A stretch of DNA of 64,000 bases, from contig NZ_JBHSTP010000002.1 in assembly GCF_042660285.1 (NCBI RefSeq), forward strand, positions 1 through 64,000. The letters run 5' to 3'. The notes beneath the pieces were generated by a model. That model was not told the DNA's origin, made no database searches, and saw nothing but the letters and a program-made list of their open reading frames with translations. A program made the translations under genes and the position numbers. Origin of the DNA: Luethyella okanaganae (GTDB lineage: Bacteria > Actinomycetota > Actinomycetes > Actinomycetales > Microbacteriaceae). Shown here piece by piece: positions 41,430 to 49,944 of this stretch (position 1 is its first letter; each line of letters starts with the position of its first letter).

Positions 41430-41894
41430 GTGACGGCGTTCGGGGGCCTGCCGTTCCTCTTCGCCCCGGGTGTGAGCATCTTCTTTCTGTATGTCGTCCT
41501 CGGAGTGGTCCCGGTTGCGCTCGTCATTGGGGCGGGCGCAGCCTTCACTGCTCTCAGAGAGCGGCCGACTGTCGCGAAAACGCGGGTTCAGGTCAGCGCC
41601 GTCATGTGCCTGGCGTGGTTCATGGCCTGGTTGCTCACACCGTTCGGCAGCGTGCTGCTCGATGCTGCGTTGTCCAGCCTTCCAAGCGCAGGCGTGATCT
41701 CCGGCGACCTGGCCGGCCCGTTCGACAGTCCGAGTGCGTACTGCTCGCTCGTGGCCACGGCCGCCCCGGTGTTCATCGTTCTCTGTGGATTCACGGTGCT
41801 TGCGCTGCCGGCTGTGGTGCCTCGACACGACGCTCGGCAATGGAGGCGGCGGCCCGGCGCTGAGGCGTTCCCGGAGCCACAGCGGCGTCACTGA
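41430..41894 (+). CDS. Four-span membrane protein, start uncertain
   Basis: The frame encodes at least 154 residues with four hydrophobic segments (FLYVVLGVVPVALVIGAGAAF, VMCLAWFMAWLLTPFG, SLVATAAPVFIVLCGFTVLAL). GTG at 41430 lies inside the first helix and has no ribosome site. The open frame extends back to an ATC at 41328, which is seven bases after AAGGGA and would give a natural polar amino terminus and a complete first helix. No family recognised. It lies beside decayed genes and may itself be degenerating. Confidence 0.5.
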   Translation: MTAFGGLPFLFAPGVSIFFLYVVLGVVPVALVIGAGAAFTALRERPTVAKTRVQVSAVMCLAWFMAWLLTPFGSVLLDAALSSLPSAGVISGDLAGPFDSPSAYCSLVATAAPVFIVLCGFTVLALPAVVPRHDARQWRRRPGAEAFPEPQRRH

Positions 41895-41924
41895 GCGGCA
41901 GCCAGGTGGACGTTGACACGTGCG

Positions 41925-42090
41925 ATAAAGGGTGGGCAGCCTGAAGCGCCGCTTCCGTGAGTGATCGAGCCGGCTCATCGCTTGTCGGCCACTCGCGTGT
42001 GCAGTCGGAAGGGATGAGGAGGGGCATCCGGCCGTGGATCTCGAAGAGGTGGTCATGGCTGGCTGCATCACGATGGAATAGCAGGTGAAG
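41925..42090 (-). pseudogene. SRAP (YedK/HMCES-like) remnant
   Basis: The minus strand reads ASHDHLFEIHGRMPLLIPSD followed by CTREWPTSDEP. This matches the conserved IHxRMPvlL segment and following Trp of SOS-response-associated peptidases, which cross-link to abasic DNA. The amino-terminal Cys2 domain is missing and the frame is broken on both sides. Only a fragment survives. Confidence 0.5.
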
Positions 42091-42142
42091 TAGCGGCCGT
42101 CGGCCGCGAGACTCGAACAGGATCGGACTCGAGCGGCGAGGC

Positions 42143-42328
42143 TCAGCGCAGGGCGACGCCGGCCGCGACCTCGAGAACGCACAGTGCTGCGAGACGCACC
42201 GTGCGTCCGTCCTCCGCATCGGCTGTGGCATCGACCTCGGCGATGTCGACCGACCCGACACACGGGTCGGCTCCGGCCGCACGGGCGGCTACGCGGAGCT
42301 CGTAGGCTGATGCCAGGAGGACGGGCAC
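42143..42328 (-). pseudogene. Formimidoylglutamase (hutG) carboxyl-terminal remnant
   Basis: The minus-strand frame ends AARAAGADPCVGSVDIAEVD followed by ATADAEDGRTVRLAALCVLE. This is the typical last 50 residues of arginase-fold HutG/agmatinase (VxSVDIxEVDPxxDxxxxTxRLA). No metal-binding core (GGDHS, DxHxD) can be found upstream, where the sequence changes to unrelated codons. Its location just beyond hutI suggests an ancestral hutG that completed the histidine pathway and was deleted. Confidence 0.6.
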
Positions 42329-42470
42329 CCACCCGACACCATCTCGGATGTCGGATGTCGGAACGATCGTCGCCGTCGCCTCCGGTCGCTCCGCACACTC
42401 TGATGTCGCGAACTGTCGCCGAGGCGGATCGGTCGACGGTCTGCGTCATGTCGAGTGACAGGACGAGCGC

Positions 42471-45400
42471 TCAGTCCACGAAGGGCTGAACGAGCTCGGC
42501 CGCGTCGTCGGCATCGGCCTGGGTCGCGCCGCGAGAGGCGCGCTTGGCCGTTCTGCGCTCCCTTCCACCCTCAACCAACTTGTAGAGCACGGGCAGCACC
42601 ACGAGGGTGAGAGCTGTCGAGGAGACCAGTCCGCCGATCACGACGAGCGCGAGCGGCTGCGAGATGAAGCCGCCGTGCCCGGTGAGCCCGATGGCCATCG
42701 GCAGCAGTGCGAAGATCGTCGCGAGGGCCGTCATGAGGATCGGCCGCAGACGACGGGATGCGCCGTGCACGAGCGCGTCCTCCACCGACATCCCTCGGCG
42801 ACGGTACTGGTTCACGAGGTCGACGAGCACGATCGCGTTCGTCACGACGATGCCGATGAGCATGAGCACGCCGATGAGCGAAGCCACTCCGAGCGGGATT
42901 CCCGTCAAGACCTGCAGCGCGATCGCGCCTGTCGCGGCGAACGGCACCGACACGAGCAGCAACAGCGGCTGCAGCAGCGAGCGGAACGTCGCCACCATCA
43001 CGATGTAGACGATGAGAATCGCGACGAGCAGTGCGATACCCAGCTGCGAGAAAGCGTCGCCTTGGTCGGCCGTCACCCCGCCAAGGGAGGCGGATGCGCC
43101 GTTCGGCAACCCGGCAGCGTTCACGGCCCGCTGCACGTCGGTGCTCGCCGTGCCGAGGTTGTCGCTGTCCGGTGTCGCCGAGACGGTCGCGCTGCGCAAG
43201 CCCCGCACCGTCGTGATCGATGCGGGTCCGTCGACCTGAGATACCGTCGCGAGAGTGTCGAGGGCGACGGGGCCGGCCGGGGTGGGGATCTGCAACGCCG
43301 CGAGCTCGGCCTCGGTCGCCGGCGGCGTCTCCGTTGCGATGTAGATCGTGAGCGAGGTCTCGTCGATCACGACCGAGCCCACCGATGAGGGCTGCATGGC
43401 CTGGGCGACGAGACCTCCGAGCGCGACCTCGCTGTAGCCGACGGATGCGGCGGACGCACGGTTGACCACCACACCGATGTACGGTCGCGACTCGGCGAGG
43501 TTGGAGCTGGCCTGCTTGATGCTCGACAGCTCGGAGACCTTGGCGAGCACGGCATCCGTCGCCGCAGAGAGGTCCTCCTGGTTCGACGCCGTCACGTCGA
43601 CCTCTATATCGCTCGACGCCCCGAAACCGCTCGACGCCGCGATCGAGATCTCGCCGACATCGCCAAGCCTGCCGAGCGAGGCGCGCACCTCGTCCTGGAG
43701 CGCGACCTGGTTGGCATTCTCGTCGGTCGTGACCGAGTAGGTGATCGCGCCGGAGCCGCCGCCGGAGAAGGCGTCGCGCAGGGGGCTACCGCTCGAGCCG
43801 ATCGAGGTCTGCACGATCTCGACCCCGGTCGCGCCGCGGATGACCTGCTCGACCTCTTTCGACGCGGCGTCCATCGCCTCGAGACTCGTGCCCACCGGAA
43901 GCGTCTGCGACACCCGGAAGGTGTTCTGACCGCTGTCGCCGAGAAAGTTCGTCTTCATGAGGGGGGTGAGCGCGACCGTTCCGCCCAGCACGAGCAGTGC
44001 GACGACGATCGTGACCACGGAGTGCCTGAGGGTCCAGCGGATGATCGGCAGGTAGCCGAGCTGCAGCCGGCTCGGGTGTTCGAGCTCGTCGACGCCGTCC
44101 TCGACTTCGAGCGCCTCGGTCGACTCGCCCGCATGCTTGTGACGCAGCGCCGGCCGCAGGAACCAGTAGGCGAGCACGGGCACGATCGTGAGCGCGACGA
44201 AGAGCGAGGCGAGCAAGGCGATCGTCACCGTGAGCGAGAACGGCCGGAACAACTCGCCCGTCACGCCCTCGACAAGGGCGACCGGCAGGAAGACGGCGAC
44301 CGTCGTGATCGTCGACGCCGTGATCGCGCCGGCCACCTCCCTCACGGCACGCACGATCGTCGACCCACGGTCGACCCCGTCGACGAGGTGCCGCTTGATG
44401 TTCTCGATGACCACGATGGAATCGTCGACGACACGCCCGATCGCGATCGTCAGCGCACCGAGCGTCAGAATGTTGAGCGTGTAGTCGGCGACCTGCAACC
44501 CGATGAAGGTGATGAGCACCGAGGTCGGGATCGAGATCGCGGTCACGAGCGTCGCACGCACCGACAGCAGGAACACAAGAATCACGATCACGGCGAAGAA
44601 GAGGCCGAGCAGACCCTCGGTCGCGAGCGAATCGATGGACTGCTGAATGAACGGAGCCTGATCGAAGACCACGGTGAGCGTAGCACCGGGATTGGTCGTC
44701 TGGAGCGACGCCTCGAGGTCGGGCAGGATCGCGCGCACCGCTTTCGACACCTCGACGGTGTTTGCGGCAGGCAGCTTGGTCACCGCGATCGTGAGAGCCG
44801 GCTTCCCGTCGACGCGCGAGATGCTCGTCACGGGGTTGCCGGTCACGGCGACGGACGCCACATCGCCGATCATCCGCGTTCCGCCGGGGGCGACCGTCTT
44901 CGAGACGAGCGGAAGCCCGGCGATGTCGTCGACTGAAGCAAGCTTGGAGCCCGCCTGAACGGAGAGGGTCTTGTCGTTCTGCGTGATCGACCCGGCCGGG
45001 ATCAGCACACCGTTCTGTTGGAGCGCGTCGCGAATGGCCTGGCTCGTGAGCCCCGATGCGACAAGTTCGGCGACATCCGGTGTGATCGTCACCCGCTTGC
45101 CGACGTCGCCGACGAGGGCAGCCTCGCGCACACCGTCGACATCCTGGATCTCGCCGAGGGTCGTGCGCTTGAGCTCGTCGGAGAGCGTGCTCGCGTCGTC
45201 AGCACCCGTGACCGCGATCTGGAGCACCGGGAAGTCGTCGAAACTCGCGCTGATCACCTGAGGGTCGACACTCTCAGGCAACCGTGACTTGATCCGGTTG
45301 ATCGCCGATGTCATCTTCTGTTCGACCGTCGACAGGTTCGTGCCATAGGCGAAGGTGGCATTGACGATCGAGAGGTTGGTGGTGCTCGTCGTCGACGTCG

Positions 45401-45638
45401 ACTCGAGGCCCGCGATCCCCCGGATCGCGCTCTCGATCGGGCTCGAGACGTCGTCGTTGACGACCTCGGGCGCCGCGCCTGGATACTGCGTCATCACGAC
45501 GAGTTGCGGAAAGCTGATGGACGGCGCCAGCTCCTGTTTCAGGCTGGTGAGAGCGATACCGCCGAAGACCGCCACGACGACGGTGACGAGGGCGATGAGG
45601 GCACGGTTCTTCATGCTGAGGACGGCGAGGAGATGCAC
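42471..45638 (-). CDS. RND-family efflux transporter (AcrB/SwrC-like)
   Basis: This is a 1055-residue inner-membrane transporter of the HAE1/SwrC type. It starts MHLLAVLSMKNRALIALVTVVV (first helix), has two large extracytoplasmic loops and about twelve helices, and helix 4 carries the proton-relay pair Asp-Asp in GRVVDDSIVVIENIKRHL. GTG at 45638 gives the normal family amino end. No periplasmic adaptor or outer-membrane partner is adjacent, as is usual for Gram-positive RND proteins. Possible substrates are lipopeptides, detergents or drugs. Confidence 0.88.
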   Translation of the reverse strand: MHLLAVLSMKNRALIALVTVVVAVFGGIALTSLKQELAPSISFPQLVVMTQYPGAAPEVVNDDVSSPIESAIRGIAGLESTSTTSTTNLSIVNATFAYGTNLSTVEQKMTSAINRIKSRLPESVDPQVISASFDDFPVLQIAVTGADDASTLSDELKRTTLGEIQDVDGVREAALVGDVGKRVTITPDVAELVASGLTSQAIRDALQQNGVLIPAGSITQNDKTLSVQAGSKLASVDDIAGLPLVSKTVAPGGTRMIGDVASVAVTGNPVTSISRVDGKPALTIAVTKLPAANTVEVSKAVRAILPDLEASLQTTNPGATLTVVFDQAPFIQQSIDSLATEGLLGLFFAVIVILVFLLSVRATLVTAISIPTSVLITFIGLQVADYTLNILTLGALTIAIGRVVDDSIVVIENIKRHLVDGVDRGSTIVRAVREVAGAITASTITTVAVFLPVALVEGVTGELFRPFSLTVTIALLASLFVALTIVPVLAYWFLRPALRHKHAGESTEALEVEDGVDELEHPSRLQLGYLPIIRWTLRHSVVTIVVALLVLGGTVALTPLMKTNFLGDSGQNTFRVSQTLPVGTSLEAMDAASKEVEQVIRGATGVEIVQTSIGSSGSPLRDAFSGGGSGAITYSVTTDENANQVALQDEVRASLGRLGDVGEISIAASSGFGASSDIEVDVTASNQEDLSAATDAVLAKVSELSSIKQASSNLAESRPYIGVVVNRASAASVGYSEVALGGLVAQAMQPSSVGSVVIDETSLTIYIATETPPATEAELAALQIPTPAGPVALDTLATVSQVDGPASITTVRGLRSATVSATPDSDNLGTASTDVQRAVNAAGLPNGASASLGGVTADQGDAFSQLGIALLVAILIVYIVMVATFRSLLQPLLLLVSVPFAATGAIALQVLTGIPLGVASLIGVLMLIGIVVTNAIVLVDLVNQYRRRGMSVEDALVHGASRRLRPILMTALATIFALLPMAIGLTGHGGFISQPLALVVIGGLVSSTALTLVVLPVLYKLVEGGRERRTAKRASRGATQADADDAAELVQPFVD

Positions 45639-45838
45639 GCGCTCAGTATGTCATTGGTCATGTAACGGCCGGCTGAACATCGCCCCCTTCGGGAGGTGCT
45701 ACGACTGGATCGAGCCTTAGACGACCGCGCCGATCCGGCGATATTCTCTCGACAACATCGAAGCTGGTCGATGCCGCAGCGCTGCGAACGCCGTCGACGC
45801 CTCGAGGGTTGCGGCGTCAGGTCGCCGTTCGAGCATGT

Positions 45839-47284
45839 TCAGACGACGTCGGCCAGGTAGCCCGTTTCGGGCACCGGATGCCGCAGCAGCGAGCCCCAGG
45901 CCGCCTCGAGGGCGTCGACCCCACGCTCCGTCTCTTCGACGGGATAGCAGAGCGGAACACGAAGGAAGCGCTCGAAGGCCCCGTCGATGCCGAATCGTGG
46001 ACCGGCCGCTATCAGCAGGCCGTGACTGCGTGCGGCGAGGGCGAGCTGAGAGCTCACAGGCGAACCGAGGTTGATCCAGGTGGCGAGACCACCATGCACA
46101 TGCGGAACCCGCCATTCCGGGAAGCGTGCGACGAGCAGACTCTCGAGACGATCACGTCCGGCGCGCAACTGCTCACGGCGCAACGGCAGGATCTCGCCCA
46201 TACGGCCGAGGAGTTCCGTGACGACGAGCTGTTCGAGGATCGGAGTGCCCAGATCGTTCGGTGCCCGCACTCCGATGAGTTTGCGGATGAGCGCTTGCTC
46301 GGCGCGGATCCACCCCACCCGCAGTCCGCCCCACACCGTCTTGCCCACCGATCCGATGAGCACGGCATCGCCATAGGCGGCCATGGGCAGCGGGGAATCC
46401 TCTCGATCGATGTTCAGCTCGGCCGTGGTCTCATCCGCGACGACGACGGTGCCCTGCCGGGCCGCTACGGCCAGCACGCGCTCGCGCTGCCCGGCGGACA
46501 TCGAGCGACCGGTCGGGTTGTGAAAGTCGGGCATGAGATATCCCATGGCAGGATTGGTGCGTCGGATGGCCCGCTCGATCTCGGTGACGTCCCATCCCTC
46601 GGCGCCGCCGCCCGCGGAGGCGTCCGGGTCCGCGGTGACGCTCACGGGCACGAGCCGGGCTCCCGCCGCCCGCAAGGCTTCGTAGGCGTGCGGATAGGTG
46701 GGCTGCTCGATGAGGGCGCGGTCGCCCCGGCCAATGAGGGTGCGGGCGAGCAGCGCGATGGCATGCTGTGCGCCGATCGTCACCATGATCTGGTCGGATC
46801 GGGTCGGCAGACCGCGGGCCGTGTAACGGTCGGCGATGATGGCGCGCAGTTCCGGCGTGCCGACGGGATCGAAGCCTGGGCCGCCGAGGTGACAGGGCAG
46901 CTGATCGAGCCCACGACGCGCGGCGTCGACGAGGCCGGGCAAGGCAGGCATCGTCGCCTTGCTCAGGTCGAGGAATCCGCCGTCGCCCGGAACGGACAAC
47001 ATGGTCGGGGCGCCGGCGAGGCGGGTGACGCTCCCGGAGCCGCGCACGCTGCTGAGAAAGCCCGCATCCCGCAGCCGGCGATAGGCGGCCGTCACGGTCG
47101 TTCGGCTGAGGCTCAGGCGTTCGGCCAGCTCGCGCTCGGCCGGGAGCCGACTGTCTACGGGAACGCGTCCGTCGATCACGAGCAAGCGGATGCGATCGGC
47201 CAGGGAGGCATAGGCGGCACCGGAATCGCGCCAGTCGCCGAGAAGGGATGCGAGGGTTCGCGCGCTGAGCTGGGTACCCGCCAT
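45839..47284 (-). CDS. MocR-type regulator (GntR-aminotransferase fusion), YczR-like
   Basis: This is a 481-residue MocR protein. A GntR winged helix (RLPAERELAERLSLSRTTVTAAYRRLRDAGFL) is fused to a fold-type I aminotransferase domain with FHNPTGR and the PLP-lysine motif IGSVGKTVWGGLRVGW. It diverges from a YczE-type membrane protein, the hallmark of the YczR subgroup, and should control that gene with PLP as effector. ATG at 47284 is six bases from TAAAGT (47291-47296), indicating a leaderless mRNA. The gap to the RND gene (45639-45838) shows nothing. Confidence 0.88.
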   Translation of the reverse strand: MAGTQLSARTLASLLGDWRDSGAAYASLADRIRLLVIDGRVPVDSRLPAERELAERLSLSRTTVTAAYRRLRDAGFLSSVRGSGSVTRLAGAPTMLSVPGDGGFLDLSKATMPALPGLVDAARRGLDQLPCHLGGPGFDPVGTPELRAIIADRYTARGLPTRSDQIMVTIGAQHAIALLARTLIGRGDRALIEQPTYPHAYEALRAAGARLVPVSVTADPDASAGGGAEGWDVTEIERAIRRTNPAMGYLMPDFHNPTGRSMSAGQRERVLAVAARQGTVVVADETTAELNIDREDSPLPMAAYGDAVLIGSVGKTVWGGLRVGWIRAEQALIRKLIGVRAPNDLGTPILEQLVVTELLGRMGEILPLRREQLRAGRDRLESLLVARFPEWRVPHVHGGLATWINLGSPVSSQLALAARSHGLLIAAGPRFGIDGAFERFLRVPLCYPVEETERGVDALEAAWGSLLRHPVPETGYLADVV

Positions 47285-47290
47285 ATAGCC

Positions 47291-47339
47291 ACTTTAGATG
47301 AATTGGCTATATACGCAAGAGCCAATCATGAAATTGGAT
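47291..47339. promoter_or_regulatory. yczE: MocR/YczR operator half-sites
   Basis: Three ATTGG-type half-sites lie in the 62-base divergent region: ATTGGCT (47302-47308), inverted AGCCAAT (47320-47326) and direct ATTGGAT (47333-47339). MocR regulators of PdxR/GabR/YczR type bind such multi-half-site DNA through a dimer, which supports the assignment. Confidence 0.68.
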
Positions 47340-47346
47340 TGCTTCT

Positions 47347-48045
47347 ATGCCCACTGTCATCGCCTCCAGTCGCTTGCTCCTGCCACGACGAGCCACGCAA
47401 TTGTTCATCGGTCTCGTTCTCTATGGCCTCGCTGACGCCCTTATGATCCGCGCGGCGGTCGGGGTCGATCCCTGGACGGTCTTCGCGCAGGGCGTCTCAC
47501 TGCGCACCGGCATCGGCATCGGCTGGCTCACGAACGTCATCGGCCTCCTCGTGCTCCTGCTCTGGATCCCCCTGCGCCAGCGGCCCGGCATCGGGACGGT
47601 GCTGAACATCCTCCTCATCGGCCCGAGCATCGAACTCGGGCTCTGGCTCATCCATCCGGCTACAGAGCCCTGGCAGCAAATCCTCGTCTTCACAGCTGGC
47701 CTCCTTCTGCTCGCCGTCGCGAGCGGCCTGTACATCGGCAGCCACTTCGGCCCCGGCCCGCGCGACGGCCTCATGACGGGGATCCACCGGAGCACCGGAT
47801 GGCCGATCTGGGTCGGCCGCACGATCGTCGAGGTCGTCGTCCTTGCCGCCGGCTGGCTTCTCGGCGGGAACGTCGGCCTCGGAACGCTCGCTTTCGCGCT
47901 GCTCATCGGCCCGCTGTGCCAGTGGACGATCCCGCTCTTTGCCGTCCGCCTGCCTCGCGCCGCCGCCGCGGACGCAACAGAGGCCGAGCTCGAAGGCTCG
48001 ACCGCACCCGGAGCACCGGCCGTGCTCGACTCCCCCGCGATCTGA
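47347..48045 (+). CDS. yczE: YczE-family membrane protein
   Basis: This is a 232-residue integral membrane protein of the YitT/YczE group with about five helices. Characteristic segments are LVLYGLADALMIRAAVGVDPWTVFAQG and GSHFGPGPRDGLMTGIHRSTGWPIWVGRTI, the conserved GPGPRDGLM. Molecular function is unknown; in Bacillus it affects surfactin production. It is divergent from the MocR regulator and followed 13 bases later by a 41-residue membrane peptide gene. Confidence 0.87.
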   Translation: MPTVIASSRLLLPRRATQLFIGLVLYGLADALMIRAAVGVDPWTVFAQGVSLRTGIGIGWLTNVIGLLVLLLWIPLRQRPGIGTVLNILLIGPSIELGLWLIHPATEPWQQILVFTAGLLLLAVASGLYIGSHFGPGPRDGLMTGIHRSTGWPIWVGRTIVEVVVLAAGWLLGGNVGLGTLAFALLIGPLCQWTIPLFAVRLPRAAAADATEAELEGSTAPGAPAVLDSPAI

Positions 48046-48058
48046 AGGAGACCAGAAC

Positions 48059-48184
48059 ATGACCACCGCCCTCTTCGCATTCCTCTGCTTTCTCGGCATC
48101 GTGGCGATCTGGGGCATCGTCGCGACGGTGACGGTCACCTGGCGCGACGGCTACCGTCGGCAGCCGTCGCGTCGCGTCGACTGA
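48059..48184 (+). CDS. 41-residue single-span membrane peptide
   Basis: ATG at 48059 has GAAGGAG about seven bases upstream. The peptide has one hydrophobic helix (ALFAFLCFLGIVAIWGIVATVTV) and a basic tail (RDGYRRQPSRRVD). It is probably co-transcribed with yczE and could be an accessory subunit of it. No family recognised. Confidence 0.6.
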   Translation: MTTALFAFLCFLGIVAIWGIVATVTVTWRDGYRRQPSRRVD

Positions 48185-48217
48185 CACAGGCCACGAGAGC
48201 GGCGTGAACAGCCGAGC

Positions 48218-48300
48218 GCAACCGCAGGGGAGGCCTTCGGCGGAAGCGGAGACCGCAATCGCGAAGAAGGGCCTCCCGCGCGTGCGAAGTCCTCCGCTCC
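48218..48300 (+). repeat. Palindromic intergenic repeat, copy 2
   Basis: This stretch begins GCAACCGCAGGGGAGGCCTT and shares most of about 80 bases with the reverse complement of 25711-25799, including the CCGCAATCGC and GGGCCTCCCG blocks. The far end is truncated (CTCCGCTCC instead of CTCCCCTGCGG). Confidence 0.82.
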
Positions 48301-48344
48301 AGACGACGCAAACGCGCCGCGACGAGGGTTGCGGAATCCAAAAA

Positions 48345-48385
48345 CGCGATATATCGTGAGTTACGAATAGACGCGATATATCGCG
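48345..48385 (+). promoter_or_regulatory. Two CGATATATCG operators
   Basis: CGCGATATATCGTG at 48345-48358 and the perfect palindrome CGCGATATATCGCG at 48372-48385 are spaced 27 bases apart in the promoter region of the DUF4097-PadR pair. They are likely targets of that PadR protein. Confidence 0.75.
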
Positions 48386-48454
48386 AATAAGAGGATTCCG
48401 GTATCCGTGGCTCCAGCGCCGAGCCGTCGCGGACACCCCGACAGAGGAGAAACG

Positions 48455-49339
48455 ATGGCAATCGAGAAATGGGTGGTCGCGCCCGGTCAGAGCAAGGTCA
48501 TCGACCTCGAGGTCGTGCGCAAGCTCAAGGTAGGACTCATTGGCGGAAAGATCGATGTGGTCGCGCACGAGGAGCCAGGTGCCCGCGTCGAAGTCCACGC
48601 GGTCAGCGGCAAGGAACTCAAGATCGAGATCGACGGCGACACCCTCGAGATCGATCATCCACAGTTGCGCTGGGACAACTTCGTGGAGGTCTTCAAGGGA
48701 TTCCGCGGCAACGCCAAGGCCGAGGTAAGCGTGCTCGTGCCCCGCGATGTCGCCATCAAACTCGGAGTCGTCTCGGCCGATGCCCTCGTCACCGGGTTCG
48801 AGACCGACGCCAAGCTCAACACCGTCACCGGTGAGATCGTCGTCGACGACATGGCAGGAGAGCTCGAACTCAACGGCGTGAGTGGCGAGATCTCGGTGCG
48901 CAACCACCGCGGCAAGATCGTGGCTCACACGGTCTCGGGCGACATCACAGCGAGCGGGGCGATCACCACCTTCAACGCTGACGGCGTCTCGGGCAACATG
49001 GTCCTCGACATCACCGGCACCCCGTCAACGGTCAACACCAACACCGTCTCGGGCGACCTCACCCTGCGCCTCGATCCTGGACGCGGGGAACGCTATCGCG
49101 TGAACACCGTCTCGGGCACGCTCCACCTCGACGACATCACGATCAAGGGCACCCTCGGCAAGGGCTTCGACCGCGTCGTCGGCGAACTCGAGGGCGAATG
49201 GCTCGACCTTGCCGCAAACTCGGTCTCGGGGGACATCTCCGTCGTGCGGCGCTCCCCGAGCGGCCCGACGGTTCGGGACGGATCAGCCTCCGCTGGCGCC
49301 ACAGACGACGCTTCCCCCGCCGGCGAGGACACGGAATGA
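48455..49339 (+). CDS. DUF4097-family beta-repeat protein
   Basis: This 294-residue protein consists largely of repeated VSGDI/VSGEI beta-strand units (NTVTGEIVVDDMAG, NGVSGEISVRN, HTVSGDITASG, NTVSGDLTLRL), the DUF4097 beta-solenoid. There is no signal peptide, so it is cytoplasmic or membrane-associated through partners. It overlaps the PadR gene by 4 bases, a common actinobacterial pairing. A role in envelope stress sensing is suggested for the family but unproven. Confidence 0.87.
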   Translation: MAIEKWVVAPGQSKVIDLEVVRKLKVGLIGGKIDVVAHEEPGARVEVHAVSGKELKIEIDGDTLEIDHPQLRWDNFVEVFKGFRGNAKAEVSVLVPRDVAIKLGVVSADALVTGFETDAKLNTVTGEIVVDDMAGELELNGVSGEISVRNHRGKIVAHTVSGDITASGAITTFNADGVSGNMVLDITGTPSTVNTNTVSGDLTLRLDPGRGERYRVNTVSGTLHLDDITIKGTLGKGFDRVVGELEGEWLDLAANSVSGDISVVRRSPSGPTVRDGSASAGATDDASPAGEDTE

Positions 49340-49944
49340 CTCCCCCCGTCTTCGCCCACGGCAAGCTGCGGCTCTACCTGCTGAGCCTGCTCGCCGAGCG
49401 GCCACGGCACGGCTACGAGCTCATCCAGGCATTGAGCGAGCGCTTCGGCGGCACATATAGTCCGAGCGCCGGAACGATCTATCCGCGCCTCGCGAAGCTC
49501 GACGAGGAAGGCCTCGTCACCAAGGAGTCGGACGGACGCAAGTCGACCTATTCGATCACGGATGCCGGACGCGCCGAACTCACGGTCCGCGAGGGCGAGC
49601 TCGGGTCCATCGAAGACGAGCTCACCGACTCGGTGCGGCGCCTGGCCGACGAGGTGCGGGCCGGCGTGAACGAGGCGATGCGGAGCCTGCGCGCCGACCT
49701 GGCGAGCGCAGCGCGGGAGTCCAAGCGCTCGTCGAAGTCGGCGGCATCCGTCAACCTGCACGCCGAGTCGAACCGCGTCCTGCACGACGCTGACCTCGTT
49801 CTCAACGAGTTTCGTCAGCAGGTGCGCACCGATCTGCGCACCCACGCCGCCCGGTCCCGGGTGCCCGCCGAGACGGTCGATACGCTGCGACTACGGCTCG
49901 CGCAACTACGCGCCGACGTGCTCGCCTCGCTCGGTGGGAGGTAG
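49336..49944 (+). CDS. PadR-family regulator coupled to DUF4097
   Basis: This is a 202-residue PadR regulator. The winged helix LRLYLLSLLAERPRHGYELIQALSERF and the PadR signature SPSAGTIYPRLAKLDEEGLV occupy residues 10-75. A long charged helical region follows, in place of the usual Vir_act_alpha domain. ATG overlaps the DUF4097 stop codon (ATGA). It probably autoregulates through the CGATATATCG sites at 48345-48385. Its 3' end overlaps the convergent acyltransferase gene by 39 bases. Confidence 0.87.
   Translation: MTPPVFAHGKLRLYLLSLLAERPRHGYELIQALSERFGGTYSPSAGTIYPRLAKLDEEGLVTKESDGRKSTYSITDAGRAELTVREGELGSIEDELTDSVRRLADEVRAGVNEAMRSLRADLASAARESKRSSKSAASVNLHAESNRVLHDADLVLNEFRQQVRTDLRTHAARSRVPAETVDTLRLRLAQLRADVLASLGGR

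Noticed and set aside
45639..45716. Operator between the RND gene and MocR
   Set aside because: No convincing inverted or direct repeat is present; only scattered ATGTCA-like words.
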